DNA of 64,000 nt from Granulicella arctica (lineage in GTDB: Bacteria; Acidobacteriota; Terriglobia; Terriglobales; Acidobacteriaceae). The translations under genes were made by a program, and so were the position numbers. Below, piece after piece: positions 9,145 to 18,622 of this stretch. The notes under the pieces were generated by a model. That model saw only the letters and a program-made list of their open reading frames with translations. It searched no databases and was not told the origin of the DNA. Numbering within the stretch: the stretch's first letter is position 1; each line of letters starts with the position of its first letter. The stretch covers positions 558,001-622,000 of the forward strand of contig NZ_JAGTUT010000001.1 in the NCBI RefSeq assembly GCF_025685605.1, read 5' to 3'.

Positions 9145-10466
9145 GCTTCCCCAATCTGCGCGTCTACTGTGGTTGGTGTGACCTTGGAACATGTAGACAA
9201 ATAGAACAACTTAGCCAGCGGGTAGTACATCACCAAGGCTATAGCCCCGTAAGCAAGACGAGAACAGGCAACTCCGCTCGGTCCCCACTTTAGGAGAAAA
9301 CACATGAATGTCAACATTATTCCGCCACCAAAAAGGTTTGACCAGGTGAAAATTTGGACATTTCCTAACGCTAGGAGCGCATAGTAGGCTGTAACACTCA
9401 ACCCTAAGAGGGCAGAGCTCCCGACAATAGGTTTCAACATTAAGTCAGAGCTAATTGCAATCCGACTACCCCACCATAATCCCAAAAGACGACGCCCGTA
9501 GAGCAATGCGAATGCTGTAGCAAGAAAAGTGATACCTATGTATAAACCAAGAGCTAGCGATACCGGTTTTCGAATCTCATCAGGATTTTCTGATGTGGCG
9601 TAGAGCCCCGACAGATAGGGAAACAAGAAGTGAAGTCCGGCGGCTTTGAGTCCATAAGTAGGCTGTACCAGTCGGAGGCAGAAGACATACACTGTTACAG
9701 CGGTTGCCCCTAGCGATACGCCAAGAATCAGGCGATCTGCTTGGCTAAAGAGTACTCCAGCAACCGCCTGCAACCAATTGAATGGTCCAAACGCAAACAA
9801 GGCTCTTAACTTTTTGGTGTTAGTGTGAGGCAAGAGTGTGACCCCGTAAAGGCTGTGCCGGATCTGAAGTAGCTGCGCCACACTACCAAGACCAACAAAG
9901 CAGGCCATTGTAAACATAATGCTTATCAGTTCACAGTTTAATAAAGCAAGAGCAACAGTGGCCGCTAAGGCTAGCATGCGAGCAACTATACTAACCCGAA
10001 CAGCAGCCCCATACCTTCCGAATACTCTTCGCGTGCTAACGCATACGCTTTCCATTGCTCGAATCAAGATCAACAGACTTGCGAAACGAAGTGACCAGAA
10101 GCAGGTAGTCTGCAATTCGCAATTGTCAGGAGCGACATGATTTGCAACCAATGGTACAAACATCCAGAGCAAAGAAGCTACTGTCACACCCAGCAACAGG
10201 TTAATGCCCAATATCGTTATGGTAACCACCACGAGATCATCTCGTTGATTCTTGCTGTGCATAGTAGCTAAAAGCTGAATATTCGCATCTCCAAAGCTTG
10301 ATGCGATGATGCTGCCGACGTTAATGGCCACCATGCTAACTACCCATGCCCCATATTGCGTGGATCCAAGATGGTGAAGCAAGGTGGGTACGAGCAACAA
10401 CATCATGACTAGATAGGTAGCGTAGTCAAGGGTTCCATAGAATGCATTTGCAAGATGCTGTCTCAC
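9141..10466 (-). CDS. Polysaccharide flippase (Wzx/MATE-like)
   Basis: This 441-residue polytopic protein has about 12-14 hydrophobic helices and no soluble domain. The N-terminal LVPTLLHHLGSTQYGAWV block is typical of the RfbX/Wzx polysaccharide transporter family, which flips undecaprenyl-linked repeat units across the inner membrane. Both ends overlap neighbours by 4 bp (Wzz upstream, ligase/polymerase downstream), so expression is tightly coupled. The presence of Wzx, Wzy-like and Wzz-like proteins in one operon defines a Wzy-dependent export route. The transported sugar is unknown. Confidence 0.87.
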   Translation of the reverse strand: MRQHLANAFYGTLDYATYLVMMLLLVPTLLHHLGSTQYGAWVVSMVAINVGSIIASSFGDANIQLLATMHSKNQRDDLVVVTITILGINLLLGVTVASLLWMFVPLVANHVAPDNCELQTTCFWSLRFASLLILIRAMESVCVSTRRVFGRYGAAVRVSIVARMLALAATVALALLNCELISIMFTMACFVGLGSVAQLLQIRHSLYGVTLLPHTNTKKLRALFAFGPFNWLQAVAGVLFSQADRLILGVSLGATAVTVYVFCLRLVQPTYGLKAAGLHFLFPYLSGLYATSENPDEIRKPVSLALGLYIGITFLATAFALLYGRRLLGLWWGSRIAISSDLMLKPIVGSSALLGLSVTAYYALLALGNVQIFTWSNLFGGGIMLTFMCFLLKWGPSGVACSRLAYGAIALVMYYPLAKLFYLSTCSKVTPTTVDAQIGEA

Positions 10467-11725
10467 AGTGGTCCTCTAAGTGTGAAGAGCCCTCGGACCC
10501 ACACTCGCATATCCATTGCAATCCTTCTTATAAGCACTTTGCGAGGATCAATGCTACTCATCCGGGTCCAGAGATGAAGAGCAATTACCAATACAGACGC
10601 TGCCAATATCGAGAAAAGAGTAAACACCACAATAACAAGAAGGCGTGGCGGGAATGACTTTTTCTCTGCAACGAGGGGTGGATCTACGATACTGACAACA
10701 GGAGTGTCCTTCGCTTCTTCAATGCGTGACATCTCGTATTGCTGCGAAAGCAGCTCAAAAACGGTTTCTTGAATGCGGACACGCCGGTAAAGATTTGCAT
10801 AGGGAACTGCAAGCCTTGGAAGCTGGCGAATCGAGGGATAAATATTTGAATTTACTGGACTACCTTCACTTGTCTCTATAAGAGGATCACTACTACCACT
10901 CATCTTTGATAATTCGCGTTGTAATCCGGCGATGCGTGCCTGTGCTGCCCGAACACGAATATTTTGATCGCCATAGACTTCCTTGAGTGACTCTACCTCC
11001 GATTGTGCGACGATCAATTCTGCTTGCAATTTGGCGGCGGCATCCACCATCGCGTGGGTCTGTTCTTTGATGTCAAGTGTTGTGTTTACACTAGAAAATT
11101 GGCTAAGCGCTTTCTCCGCATCCAGCAGATCAGTTTGGACACTGATCAAACGCTTTTCAATGAATTCTCGTTCTCTGCGTGCAGATGATGTATTCGAGTG
11201 AGTAATCTTGCTGTTCAGTTCTTCGAGGTATGCCTGGGTAACATCGTGAGCGCGCTGCCGGTCAGTATCCGTGAAGGTAATACTAATAATGCCACTCTTC
11301 TTATCCTCTGTAATCACAGTTCGATGTGCCAAATATTTTATGGTGTCGATACGATAGTGCTTGTGGTAAATCCGCTGAAGGTCGAAGCGATCAATAAGAT
11401 GATCACCGATTGTCCTGCTGTGTAATAAATCGATAAATAAAGCACTTGAGGTTTTACTCCCAAGCAGACTTCCAGCAAGACTCCCTAGACTACCTAGAGA
11501 ATGGCCTGCGATAGCTGCCAACATGGCGGCTCCAGAACTAGCCTGGTCAGGTGGCATAATACGAGCTGTCGACTCGTAATCCTTGGGCATAGCAAAAGCA
11601 ATGATTGCACTTACTAGGAGTGCGCAGGCGCCCACATACCCGAGAAACAATCTTTTCTCCCAGAGCAGACTTGCATTGGTCACCCAATTTTCCTGAATTG
11701 GAGATGGTATCAATGAAGGGGTCAT
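10463..11725 (-). CDS. Wzz-type chain-length/export co-polymerase
   Basis: The product is about 420 residues. An N-terminal helix (LFLGYVGACALLVSAIIAFAM) is followed by the Wzz motif YESTARIMPPDQ, a long periplasmic coiled-coil-rich middle (about 150-330) and a C-terminal helix preceded by PPLVAEKKSFPPRLL, the family's proline-rich signature. There is no Walker motif, so it is a Wzz/PCP protein without the fused tyrosine kinase of Wzc. A Gly/Ser-rich segment (SLGSLGSLAGSLLG) near residue 80 is unusual. The start at 11725 shares one base with the upstream stop (TGATG); a 54-codon upstream extension is not credible. It controls polymer length and bridges to the SLBB channel. Confidence 0.88.
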   Translation of the reverse strand: MTPSLIPSPIQENWVTNASLLWEKRLFLGYVGACALLVSAIIAFAMPKDYESTARIMPPDQASSGAAMLAAIAGHSLGSLGSLAGSLLGSKTSSALFIDLLHSRTIGDHLIDRFDLQRIYHKHYRIDTIKYLAHRTVITEDKKSGIISITFTDTDRQRAHDVTQAYLEELNSKITHSNTSSARREREFIEKRLISVQTDLLDAEKALSQFSSVNTTLDIKEQTHAMVDAAAKLQAELIVAQSEVESLKEVYGDQNIRVRAAQARIAGLQRELSKMSGSSDPLIETSEGSPVNSNIYPSIRQLPRLAVPYANLYRRVRIQETVFELLSQQYEMSRIEEAKDTPVVSIVDPPLVAEKKSFPPRLLVIVVFTLFSILAASVLVIALHLWTRMSSIDPRKVLIRRIAMDMRVWVRGLFTLRGPL

Positions 11726-14637
11726 CAGATAATTCCCGCAACTGCGGCTGTTATAGCTATCGAAGAAGAGATTTGAGCGACAGTGAGTAAATTCCTCCAG
11801 AATAATGAGCCGCCCAAGATTCTTTGCGGAACTACAACGACGTCTCCTGGTTCCAACCTTGTCCCAATAACATTTGTTCCATACCATCCTCCGGAGCGCC
11901 TGCCGACAACAGAGCCATTTGCACGAATGACAAAAATGTCTTTTCGATCTGCAACATCATTGCTTCCGCCAGCCCGGCGGAGATACCAACCAGCTACTTT
12001 TCCCGGTACAAAGGTGATCGCAGATGAGTTGTAGACCTGACCACTGACTAGCACAAATCCAGGGCGCTTAGGGACTGTCAGCACATCTCCACTCCGCATT
12101 TCGATGTCGGCATCAGTATTTTCCCAGCTTTTGATGTCAGTGCCGACATGGATAACGAGGCGTCCACTTGCGGGCTGACTCTTAAGACGTTGCAACACCT
12201 CAGCTTGCTGTGCAGCCACAGCTTGGAGCGTAGACGATTGATCTTGGGCTGTGAGACTCGGTGAAATTCGCGAAGCAGCCGATGTACTCTCAATCTGACG
12301 AATTAGCTCGGCTCGGCTTTTCTCTTCTAGATCTCTAACCTGGGTGCGGATGAGCACTGCTCCCGAAGGGTATGCAGTACCTCTAAATTCCCCGGCACGG
12401 CGCAGGACTGAACTAAGCCGCTCCCCCTCCTGCAGGCCATAACTACCTGGATAAGTTACTTCACCTTCAAGGGTCACTGACGTACCAATATCGTTCCAGC
12501 CTGAGATCTGATGAATAGTAAGAACATCCCCTGCCTTCAAAGCGACATCATCCCTCTGGTATTCTGCCTTCAAAGCTTCTCCAATGCGTACTGACAAACG
12601 TTGGCTTACGATTTTCTTTTCGTCTTGAATGGTGTAACTAGTCAGGTCAGCACTGTCCAATAAGGCATCACGTTTGAAGCCTCCCGCCATCTTCACGAGT
12701 TGAGCGGAAGTCATCCCCTGCGACAGGGCATACGCTCCAGGCCGGAGAACCTCGCCACGAATCGTGACCTGCGGAGAATCCACCTCATAACGCCCAAAGA
12801 TACGAATTGTGTCGAATGGCTGGAGCAGCACATTATTATTTCCAATAAGCACCTCCGCCAAATCGAACTGCATTGTTTCCGGATGGAGATCTGGTGCTGC
12901 AAGGCGAATAATTTCGCCGTGCATCGCGGGCTCAGGAAGAAGATCTTTATAGGTCCCTAGAACAGCACTCAATTGCATCCCATCTTTATAGGGATATTTT
13001 CCTGGACGTACCACGTGCCCTTCGACATAGATCGCTCGTTCGCTATAGGGAAGAATCGGTGCAACCTGTATGCGGTCGCCATCTTTCACGTTGAACCTTG
13101 CAATCACCTCGGAGGTCGACTGAGGATCGCCTCCTGCCGGGGGGTCTAGGCTGATCGTCTCTCGTTGTTGATTTGCTTGTATGCGTTCGATTGTCACATG
13201 ATTCAGAGCAGCCATCACAGTTGTTCCGCCAGCATCCTCTAGAAGCTCGGCCAGGCTGGAACTGCTTCTAACTTCATAGATCGCGGGCCGTTTAACCATA
13301 CCGCCTATGGCAACCTGTGGACCTGCCGGAGGAACAAGGAGCGTGTCACCCGACTCAAAGCGGTCATCATCCATCCTCAATCCATGTAAGAGAAAGTCGT
13401 ACAGGTCAATGTCCCGTATGATCTGCTTTCCGCGAAGATGGTGCATAGTCCGGAGCGACCCGATCCCGGTAGGTCCGCCGGCCGCATAGAGAGCATTGAG
13501 CGGCGTGGATAAGGAACTTAGTTCATATGCGCCCGGGCGCTGTACATCGCCAACAACATATACCCGAACCGTTCGGAGTCGAGCAATAGTAATGTCGATT
13601 TGCGCATTGCGAAACTGCTGTTTTAGGGCATTCGCTATGGTTATCTGCGCATGTTGTAGAGTGAGACCCGCAATCACGAGCGAGCCGACCTCAGGCAAAA
13701 CCACCTTGCCCTCTCGGTCGATCACACGCGTAAGACTTTGGGAGATTCCACCCCAAAGATTGATCGTGATCCCGTCTCCGGGCCCAAGGATATAGTCGGG
13801 ACCTACAGGGAGATCTATTGGAAGATTGCCTTGACCCAAACCGTTTCGACTAAGCAACGATGAATCTCTATTAATAAACATGTCCGAACCAAAGCGCTTT
13901 AGCTTTATGGTGTTCTGAGGAATTTGTGTATAAAGATCGCGAAGAGACTGCAGGTTGTATGGTGTGGGGAGACGTAGAACTTCAGGATCATCAGTAATGT
14001 TCCTCGCTTGCTTGACCGACCCGCCTTGTTTCCCTTGCAGGCTACTTGATATTCCTGCAGATGCTGCCGGATTTGCAGTTGACGGAAGCATGGCAGAAGC
14101 ATTTGCACTTGATAGTGTGGTGCCAGGTATCTGGCTGAGTGAATCAAGCGTGGGCCCTGGCCGCAGTGCGCCACCGTCATCGTCGTTTTCAGAATCACTG
14201 AATGAACGATGAAGATCAGCACTGGAGGCATATCCGCGCGCGCGCATCCAAAGAGTGATGCTAGCTCGAAGATCCGGCCGCGTGGCTATCTGATTAAAAA
14301 GCATCTCGTCAGTGATAGAGTCTGCTTGTGTATTGACGCCCTGCTGTTGTAATTGATCCGAGACAAAACTTTTCAACTCGATCACGACCTCTGGTTTTTG
14401 CTGGAGGATTGTGTCAATTTGGCTAGCAGTCAGGGCATTACGTAATGAGGCATCATCGCTCACACTATTGGTTGCTGCCAACGATGAGCTTTGACCAGGA
14501 TCAGACATGCCGTCATTATTTGGAGGTGCTAACTGACTTTGTTGAGCGATCAGATGACCCGAAAGAGCAATCAAGGTTATTGCCCACCGTAAAGAACGCC
14601 AGCTACACCCGAGGTAAGTTGTGGAAAGAATTCTCAT
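11725..14637 (-). CDS. Wza-like polysaccharide export protein with six SLBB domains
   Basis: This 970-residue secreted protein has a signal peptide (WAITLIALSGHLIAQ) without a lipobox, so unlike Wza it is probably not a lipoprotein. A polysaccharide-export domain starts near residue 280 (DYILGPGDGITINLWGG). Six SLBB units follow, visible as repeated GxVxxPGxY cores: GDVQRPGAY, GMVKRPAIY, GHVVRPGKY, GEVLRPGAY, GEVTYPGSY and GQVYNSSAI. It ends in a hydrophobic segment (about 945-970) that could span the outer membrane. It should form the periplasm and outer-membrane conduit for the polymer. Length is nearly three times that of E. coli Wza, typical of the multi-SLBB class. It overlaps the nucleotidyltransferase gene by 4 bp. 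Confidence 0.92.
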   Translation of the reverse strand: MRILSTTYLGCSWRSLRWAITLIALSGHLIAQQSQLAPPNNDGMSDPGQSSSLAATNSVSDDASLRNALTASQIDTILQQKPEVVIELKSFVSDQLQQQGVNTQADSITDEMLFNQIATRPDLRASITLWMRARGYASSADLHRSFSDSENDDDGGALRPGPTLDSLSQIPGTTLSSANASAMLPSTANPAASAGISSSLQGKQGGSVKQARNITDDPEVLRLPTPYNLQSLRDLYTQIPQNTIKLKRFGSDMFINRDSSLLSRNGLGQGNLPIDLPVGPDYILGPGDGITINLWGGISQSLTRVIDREGKVVLPEVGSLVIAGLTLQHAQITIANALKQQFRNAQIDITIARLRTVRVYVVGDVQRPGAYELSSLSTPLNALYAAGGPTGIGSLRTMHHLRGKQIIRDIDLYDFLLHGLRMDDDRFESGDTLLVPPAGPQVAIGGMVKRPAIYEVRSSSSLAELLEDAGGTTVMAALNHVTIERIQANQQRETISLDPPAGGDPQSTSEVIARFNVKDGDRIQVAPILPYSERAIYVEGHVVRPGKYPYKDGMQLSAVLGTYKDLLPEPAMHGEIIRLAAPDLHPETMQFDLAEVLIGNNNVLLQPFDTIRIFGRYEVDSPQVTIRGEVLRPGAYALSQGMTSAQLVKMAGGFKRDALLDSADLTSYTIQDEKKIVSQRLSVRIGEALKAEYQRDDVALKAGDVLTIHQISGWNDIGTSVTLEGEVTYPGSYGLQEGERLSSVLRRAGEFRGTAYPSGAVLIRTQVRDLEEKSRAELIRQIESTSAASRISPSLTAQDQSSTLQAVAAQQAEVLQRLKSQPASGRLVIHVGTDIKSWENTDADIEMRSGDVLTVPKRPGFVLVSGQVYNSSAITFVPGKVAGWYLRRAGGSNDVADRKDIFVIRANGSVVGRRSGGWYGTNVIGTRLEPGDVVVVPQRILGGSLFWRNLLTVAQISSSIAITAAVAGII

Positions 14638-15953
14638 GATGTGGCGTTCTCCGTCACGGGCACCACATCAGAATTTGATCGTGGGCAAAGTTTATTCTGC
14701 GTCTGTAACTGGGCCAGGCTTGATTGCCAATTTGCTAACTCCGCGAAGTAAAGAAAGCCCTCGATAATATGAAAGCGGAGACGAAAAGAGATAAATTGGA
14801 GCTGAATCAAGATTCTATAAAAGCTGGCTCCACGTGATCCAGCAGGAGACTGTTGTGCAATAGACGGGACCGTCAGAGCAGGCAATAGATGACGATGTTT
14901 TGTCTCCTGCCACAATCTCTCATTAGTCTGAAGCTGCTGCTCAAGAAGAAGATAGAGTTTGGTTCCAGGAAAATCGGCGAGGACAGCTCGTTCTCCATAT
15001 GTTTCGGCCCATAACTTCACTGTAGGGGCTAAGCAGTCAACAGTCCATATATTGAGGTCTTTAGGGGTTTTGCTGCCTAGGATATTGTGAGACAGCAGAT
15101 TTACCAAACCTATGGCCGTAAATGCCTCATGGTAAGTTTGGGACCGAACTCTTACCTCATCCCAGAATGTTGCATCGTCATAGTGGAAGGAGATATGCCT
15201 TTCATACTCTAATATCCAGGAAGGCCGGGTGTTAGCGCTACGGAGATGGGACATTACGTGGATAGCTTGCCCAATCAACTGGTCACTATCAGGTAAAGCG
15301 CGGAATGTGGTTCCGTGCAAAGTCTGCCAAACTGCCCGATCAAGAAGATCATTGCTTAGAGGCGTGTTGTGCTTTGGGGAATCGAAATGCAATTCGACTG
15401 ATCGCTGTGGAGTTGCCTCGTAGAAGTGCCTCATCTCAGGCAACTTGAAATTATTAGCTTTGAACTCCCACACACTTTTTGTCACTCCGGTGCGTATGTA
15501 GCCCGTTGTTGCTAGAGTTTCTGCGCAAGCTTCAAGGTGACGGCTATCTACCAAGAAATCAAAGTCACTTTGACGGCGCGCTGCTGGGTCAGGACACGCG
15601 TGCGGCGAAAGCGTAAAGCCTTTCAGATTGCAATGGCGTATACCAATCGCGTTAAATGCTTGGTTTATTGTTTTGAACTCCCCAAACATTGTGTTGCTGC
15701 GTTCCTCATTGTCGATATAGTTCCTTCGCAACCGCTGCAGTGTCTCAGCCGGAAGAGCATCCTCAAGTTGCATCAGTTCAACCTGCTTGAGGAAATAAAG
15801 CGCCATACCGCTGGCATCCAGCCAGTAATAAGTTTGAGCCCACTCGGACAGCTTCAAAGGGGCAAGTTGCTTGCGGCAAGACTCGACCGGATCGCGAAAG
15901 ATCGCGATCACAGCTTGTACAACCCTCCTATTCGCCGGCTGCTTCCACTTCAT
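14634..15953 (-). CDS. Nucleotidyltransferase-like protein (NTP_transf_5 family)
   Basis: The product is about 439 residues. The core HCNLKGFTLSPHACPDPAAR then RQSDFDFLVDSRHLE is the signature of the uncharacterised NTP_transf_5 family, with an acidic metal-binding D-x-D and an upstream KG. A later HFDSP block fits a third active-site element. The remaining two thirds are mostly helical. Members recur in polysaccharide and lantipeptide loci, but no substrate is established. The start at 15953 has a GGGAG site upstream; 16004 would run into the cytochrome gene. It is the first gene of the coupled polysaccharide operon, only 22 bp after the redox operon. Confidence 0.75.
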   Translation of the reverse strand: MKWKQPANRRVVQAVIAIFRDPVESCRKQLAPLKLSEWAQTYYWLDASGMALYFLKQVELMQLEDALPAETLQRLRRNYIDNEERSNTMFGEFKTINQAFNAIGIRHCNLKGFTLSPHACPDPAARRQSDFDFLVDSRHLEACAETLATTGYIRTGVTKSVWEFKANNFKLPEMRHFYEATPQRSVELHFDSPKHNTPLSNDLLDRAVWQTLHGTTFRALPDSDQLIGQAIHVMSHLRSANTRPSWILEYERHISFHYDDATFWDEVRVRSQTYHEAFTAIGLVNLLSHNILGSKTPKDLNIWTVDCLAPTVKLWAETYGERAVLADFPGTKLYLLLEQQLQTNERLWQETKHRHLLPALTVPSIAQQSPAGSRGASFYRILIQLQFISFRLRFHIIEGFLYFAELANWQSSLAQLQTQNKLCPRSNSDVVPVTENATS

Positions 15954-15975
15954 AGAGCACTCCCTGTCAGCATTG

Positions 15976-16443
15976 TTAGTGGCTGTACATCTCTGGTTCA
16001 CCAAGACTTCCAGCGGGCGGCAGGTGACGAATAAAATGTACGATAGACCAGATGTCCTCGTCGCTTAGCGTACCGCTCGAGGCTGGCATCCCCGATGGTG
16101 AAATACCGTTATCGATCACCCATTTCAATTGCCCGTCCGTATAACTTTGTACTTCTGCGGAGCTCAGTGCTGGCAGCGGCGGTGACAGCCGATCCGCAAA
16201 CGGAACTCCGGTATTCTGTCCGTCCATCCCGTGGCAAGCGACACAGTAGTGGTTGAACGCCTCTTTGCCAGCTGCTAGACTCTCCGAGGTCAATGGCAGA
16301 GGATTCTTCTGATCCTTGTTCCGCACCGTGAGACGGTGTTTCGTTGCTACGATCAACTGTCGTTCGAAGCTAGTTGGGGGGCTAACTTTGCAACCGCACA
16401 CGAGAAGCATCAGCGCCAGTGCGAATTGGGCTCCAAGGCGCAT
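15976..16443 (-). CDS. Lipoprotein-type cytochrome c
   Basis: This 155-residue protein has an N-terminal hydrophobic segment ending in LLVCGC, a plausible lipobox, so it is likely anchored to a membrane facing the periplasm. A single c-type haem site CVACH sits near residue 68, and a probable distal Met ligand lies in SPSGMPAS. The fold is a class I cytochrome c (SDEDIWSIVHFIRHLP as C-terminal helix). The start at 16443 lies 2 bp after the cupredoxin stop; the longer frame from 16509 overlaps that gene. It is the last member of a porin-cytochrome-cupredoxin-cytochrome operon and should carry electrons from or to the cupredoxin. Confidence 0.88.
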   Translation of the reverse strand: MRLGAQFALALMLLVCGCKVSPPTSFERQLIVATKHRLTVRNKDQKNPLPLTSESLAAGKEAFNHYCVACHGMDGQNTGVPFADRLSPPLPALSSAEVQSYTDGQLKWVIDNGISPSGMPASSGTLSDEDIWSIVHFIRHLPPAGSLGEPEMYSH

Positions 16444-16445
16444 GA

Positions 16446-16808
16446 TTACTCCGTCACGTGGAGCGTCATCTTCATGGAACCGTGACCTGATCCGCAGAAC
16501 ATAGCGCACTGCCCGACGAAGGTACCGGCCTGTGTAGGCGTGAACGATGTTTCGCTGGTCTGACCCTTCTTTACTTTCAATACGATGTTCAGATCCTTGA
16601 ACTTCAAGCCATGATCTACGTCTTCGCTGGTCAACAGGATGGTGACCTGCTCATTCTTCTTCAGGGTGATCTCTGCCGGCGAGAAGGTGAAACGCTTCGC
16701 AGTGATCTCTACACGGCGAGGACCCTGCGCGTGGGATCGTTGCGTTGCGACCGAGAGCACAGCCAAGATAGCCAGGATGAAAAGATGCTGTGTAGACTTG
16801 AGCTTCAC
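16446..16808 (-). CDS. CuA-type cupredoxin (COX2-like), secreted
   Basis: This 120-residue protein has a signal peptide (LFILAILAVLSVATQRSHA) and a single cupredoxin domain. An early His lies in DVDHGLKF, and the C-terminal CAMFCGSGHGSM provides the Cys-x3-Cys-x3-His-x2-Met set that binds the binuclear CuA centre of cytochrome oxidase subunit II and nitrous-oxide reductase. It lacks the transmembrane hairpin of a true subunit II, so it is a free periplasmic electron carrier or part of a small redox complex. It sits between two cytochrome c genes. The first of these is broken by an insertion sequence, which may also reduce transcription of this gene. Confidence 0.88.
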   Translation of the reverse strand: MKLKSTQHLFILAILAVLSVATQRSHAQGPRRVEITAKRFTFSPAEITLKKNEQVTILLTSEDVDHGLKFKDLNIVLKVKKGQTSETSFTPTQAGTFVGQCAMFCGSGHGSMKMTLHVTE

Positions 16809-16844
16809 TTAAATAGATCTCCTTGAGTTGGTATGTCAGTTCTG

Positions 16845-17159
16845 CTAGGGAGCGAGGTAGCGGAGAATATCGCGCTCGTCTTCCGCACTCAGCAAGGCGC
16901 GCACACGCATATGGCGAACCACTGTTCCTACAATCCTTGGCGAAAGCTGTTCGGGTGCATTGTGACAGCGATTACAGTTAGCTTGGAATTTGCGTTCTCC
17001 TGGGTCTGATTCTGTAAGTACTTTTGCAGCTAAAGCCTTCTTGGAGTTGTCACGCGCAGTTGGCACGGCAGGCGCATTCTGCGAGTACGAGAAAATAGTC
17101 CCTCCCGAGAAGACAGCAAACATTAGAAGAAGTATTTGTAGATGACTGCCAGTATTCCG
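16845..17159 (-). pseudogene. Cytochrome c gene, body separated from its start by an IS
   Basis: This part encodes a small secreted cytochrome c with haem site CNRCH and a Met in VVRHMRVRALL. The open frame continues upstream of the apparent ATG (17123) to the insertion sequence and reads NTGSHLQILLL, which completes a hydrophobic signal peptide. Removing the element and one copy of the 5-bp duplication joins this frame to an ATG at 18709 on the far side, giving an uninterrupted protein of about 115 residues starting MKRLITRVTAWR. The gene is therefore split after codon 12. The internal ATG at 17123 leaves a shortened signal sequence and may or may not still be used. Confidence 0.85.
17155..17159. 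repeat. Target-site duplication, left copy (TTCCG)
   Basis: TTCCG directly precedes the left end of the insertion sequence and is repeated exactly after its right end at 18672-18676. A 5-bp duplication shows simple transposition into the cytochrome c gene. Confidence 0.85.
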
Positions 17160-17210
17160 TGTTGTAGCTCGTTAGGAATGACAGGGTGGCTAGCCCATTA
17201 GAAATGTCAG
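17160..17210. repeat. IS left terminal inverted repeat region
   Basis: It begins TGTTGTAGCTCG and contains GGAATGACAG and then AGCCCATTAGAA with ATGTCAG, matching the reverse complement of the right end with a few mismatches. The transposase stop codon (17207-17209) lies inside it. Confidence 0.8.
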
Positions 17211-18598
17211 TATAGAGCCGTAGCCGTCGTGCTGTGGGAATGTGTGAAATCGCCGCACTTGGCGATTTTGCATATTTCCACAGCTTTGGGCGCCGGCGGT
17301 TTTTCGACATAGTCTGGCCCATAGATCTGCCGGCCGCGCTTCTTGTACCCACCCTTGGCGCTGTTGGTTAGCACCGTAGTCGGGCGCTTGAGTTCCTGCT
17401 GCGCCCTGACAATCGTCAACGCATGACTCAGGCGCTTGTTCTCGATCGTTGCTGTATGGCTCACACGCTGGTCTTTGCTGAAGACCCGATAGGGAAGCAA
17501 GTGGCCTTTCCAGCGCACCTCGAGCGGTCTGTCGGCGAAGTCGTAGACCTCGACGTACTGGCCGGGCAGCTTGTCGGCCAGCTCGCTGCGCTCCAGCAGG
17601 ATCTGCTTCCGGTCGTACGCCAGGCTGAGTTGCTGGCTGACATGACGCAGCTCACGATGGCACAGGATGTCGGTCAGTCGGGAAGCCTGCACGTTGAGCC
17701 TTCGGTGCAGGTTCTCGGTCCTTACCGGGGCCAGCGCGAACTTCTCGTTGAACCGCTCCAGGAACCCTGGCAGGAACTCGTTACCCGCAGCCATGCCGCT
17801 GATGTTCGCCAGGCGAAGCTCCTTCACCAACCGATCCTGCAGGGTGCGGTTGGCTCGCTCCACGCGGCCCTTGGCCTGGCTGGAGTTCGCGCAAAGGATC
17901 TCGATGTTGAGCTCTGCCAGTGCGCGGCCGAACTGTGTCATGCCCTGGCCGCCCTTCGCATCCGGCTTGTTGACGCGGAAGACCGTGTGCTTGTCCGAGT
18001 AGAAGGCAACAGGGCAGCCGTGCGTCTGGAGATAGCCTTGTAGCGCCGCGAAGTAGGAGTCCGTGCTCTCGCTTGGCACGAAGCGCAACTGCATCAGCTT
18101 GCTGGTCGCGTCGTCGATGAAGACCAGCAGCGTGCAGGGCTCACCGCGTTGCTCGAACCAGCGGTGGTCGCTGCCATCGATCTGGATCAGTTCGCCATAG
18201 CTCTCGCGTCGAAGCCGCGGCTGGTGGAAGGTTCTCCGTTGTGTTCGCGACAGCCACAAACCTTCGGCCATCATCCATCGCCGCAAGGTCTCCTTGCCGA
18301 TCCGGAGCTGATGCTTGTCCAGCAGCATCTCGGTCGCCAGCGTCGGCCCGAAGTCCGCGTACCTGGTCTTGACCAGTTCGACCGCGTACTTCCGGATGCC
18401 TTCGTTGTGACTTCTGTTGGATCTTCTTCCACGCGCCTTGTGGATCAGCCCGCTGCCGCCGTCGGCCTCGTAGCGGGCCAGCAGCCGAAACGCCTGGCGC
18501 CCGCTGATCGCGAGCACGGCTGCCGCCGCAGCCACCGTCCGACGCCCAGCCCGCACGTCACTCAACACTTCGATCCGCCTCAGATCGCGCTCGCTCAT
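17207..18598 (-). CDS. ISNCY-family DDE transposase
   Basis: This 463-residue transposase has an N-terminal helix-turn-helix (about residues 1-60: SERDLRRIEVLSDV, AISGRQAFRLLARY) and a winged second DNA-binding segment. A retroviral-type integrase core follows with Asp in LIQIDGSDHRWF, Asp in FYSDKHTVF and Glu in KGRVERANRTLQD. A basic C-terminal tail follows. ATG at 18598 is preferred over 18613 because it gives the normal SERDL start. All three catalytic acidic residues and an intact frame suggest an active enzyme. It lies in the same orientation as the interrupted operon. Confidence 0.92.
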   Translation of the reverse strand: MSERDLRRIEVLSDVRAGRRTVAAAAAVLAISGRQAFRLLARYEADGGSGLIHKARGRRSNRSHNEGIRKYAVELVKTRYADFGPTLATEMLLDKHQLRIGKETLRRWMMAEGLWLSRTQRRTFHQPRLRRESYGELIQIDGSDHRWFEQRGEPCTLLVFIDDATSKLMQLRFVPSESTDSYFAALQGYLQTHGCPVAFYSDKHTVFRVNKPDAKGGQGMTQFGRALAELNIEILCANSSQAKGRVERANRTLQDRLVKELRLANISGMAAGNEFLPGFLERFNEKFALAPVRTENLHRRLNVQASRLTDILCHRELRHVSQQLSLAYDRKQILLERSELADKLPGQYVEVYDFADRPLEVRWKGHLLPYRVFSKDQRVSHTATIENKRLSHALTIVRAQQELKRPTTVLTNSAKGGYKKRGRQIYGPDYVEKPPAPKAVEICKIAKCGDFTHSHSTTATALY

Positions 18599-18622
18599 CG
18601 AGATCCATCCCATCCTTAGAAC

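Noticed and set aside
14634..15953. Asparagine synthetase or kinase role for the NTP_transf_5-like gene
   Set aside because: No glutamine-amidotransferase Cys2 or P-loop; the KG...RxSDFDFLV pattern fits only the nucleotidyltransferase-like fold.
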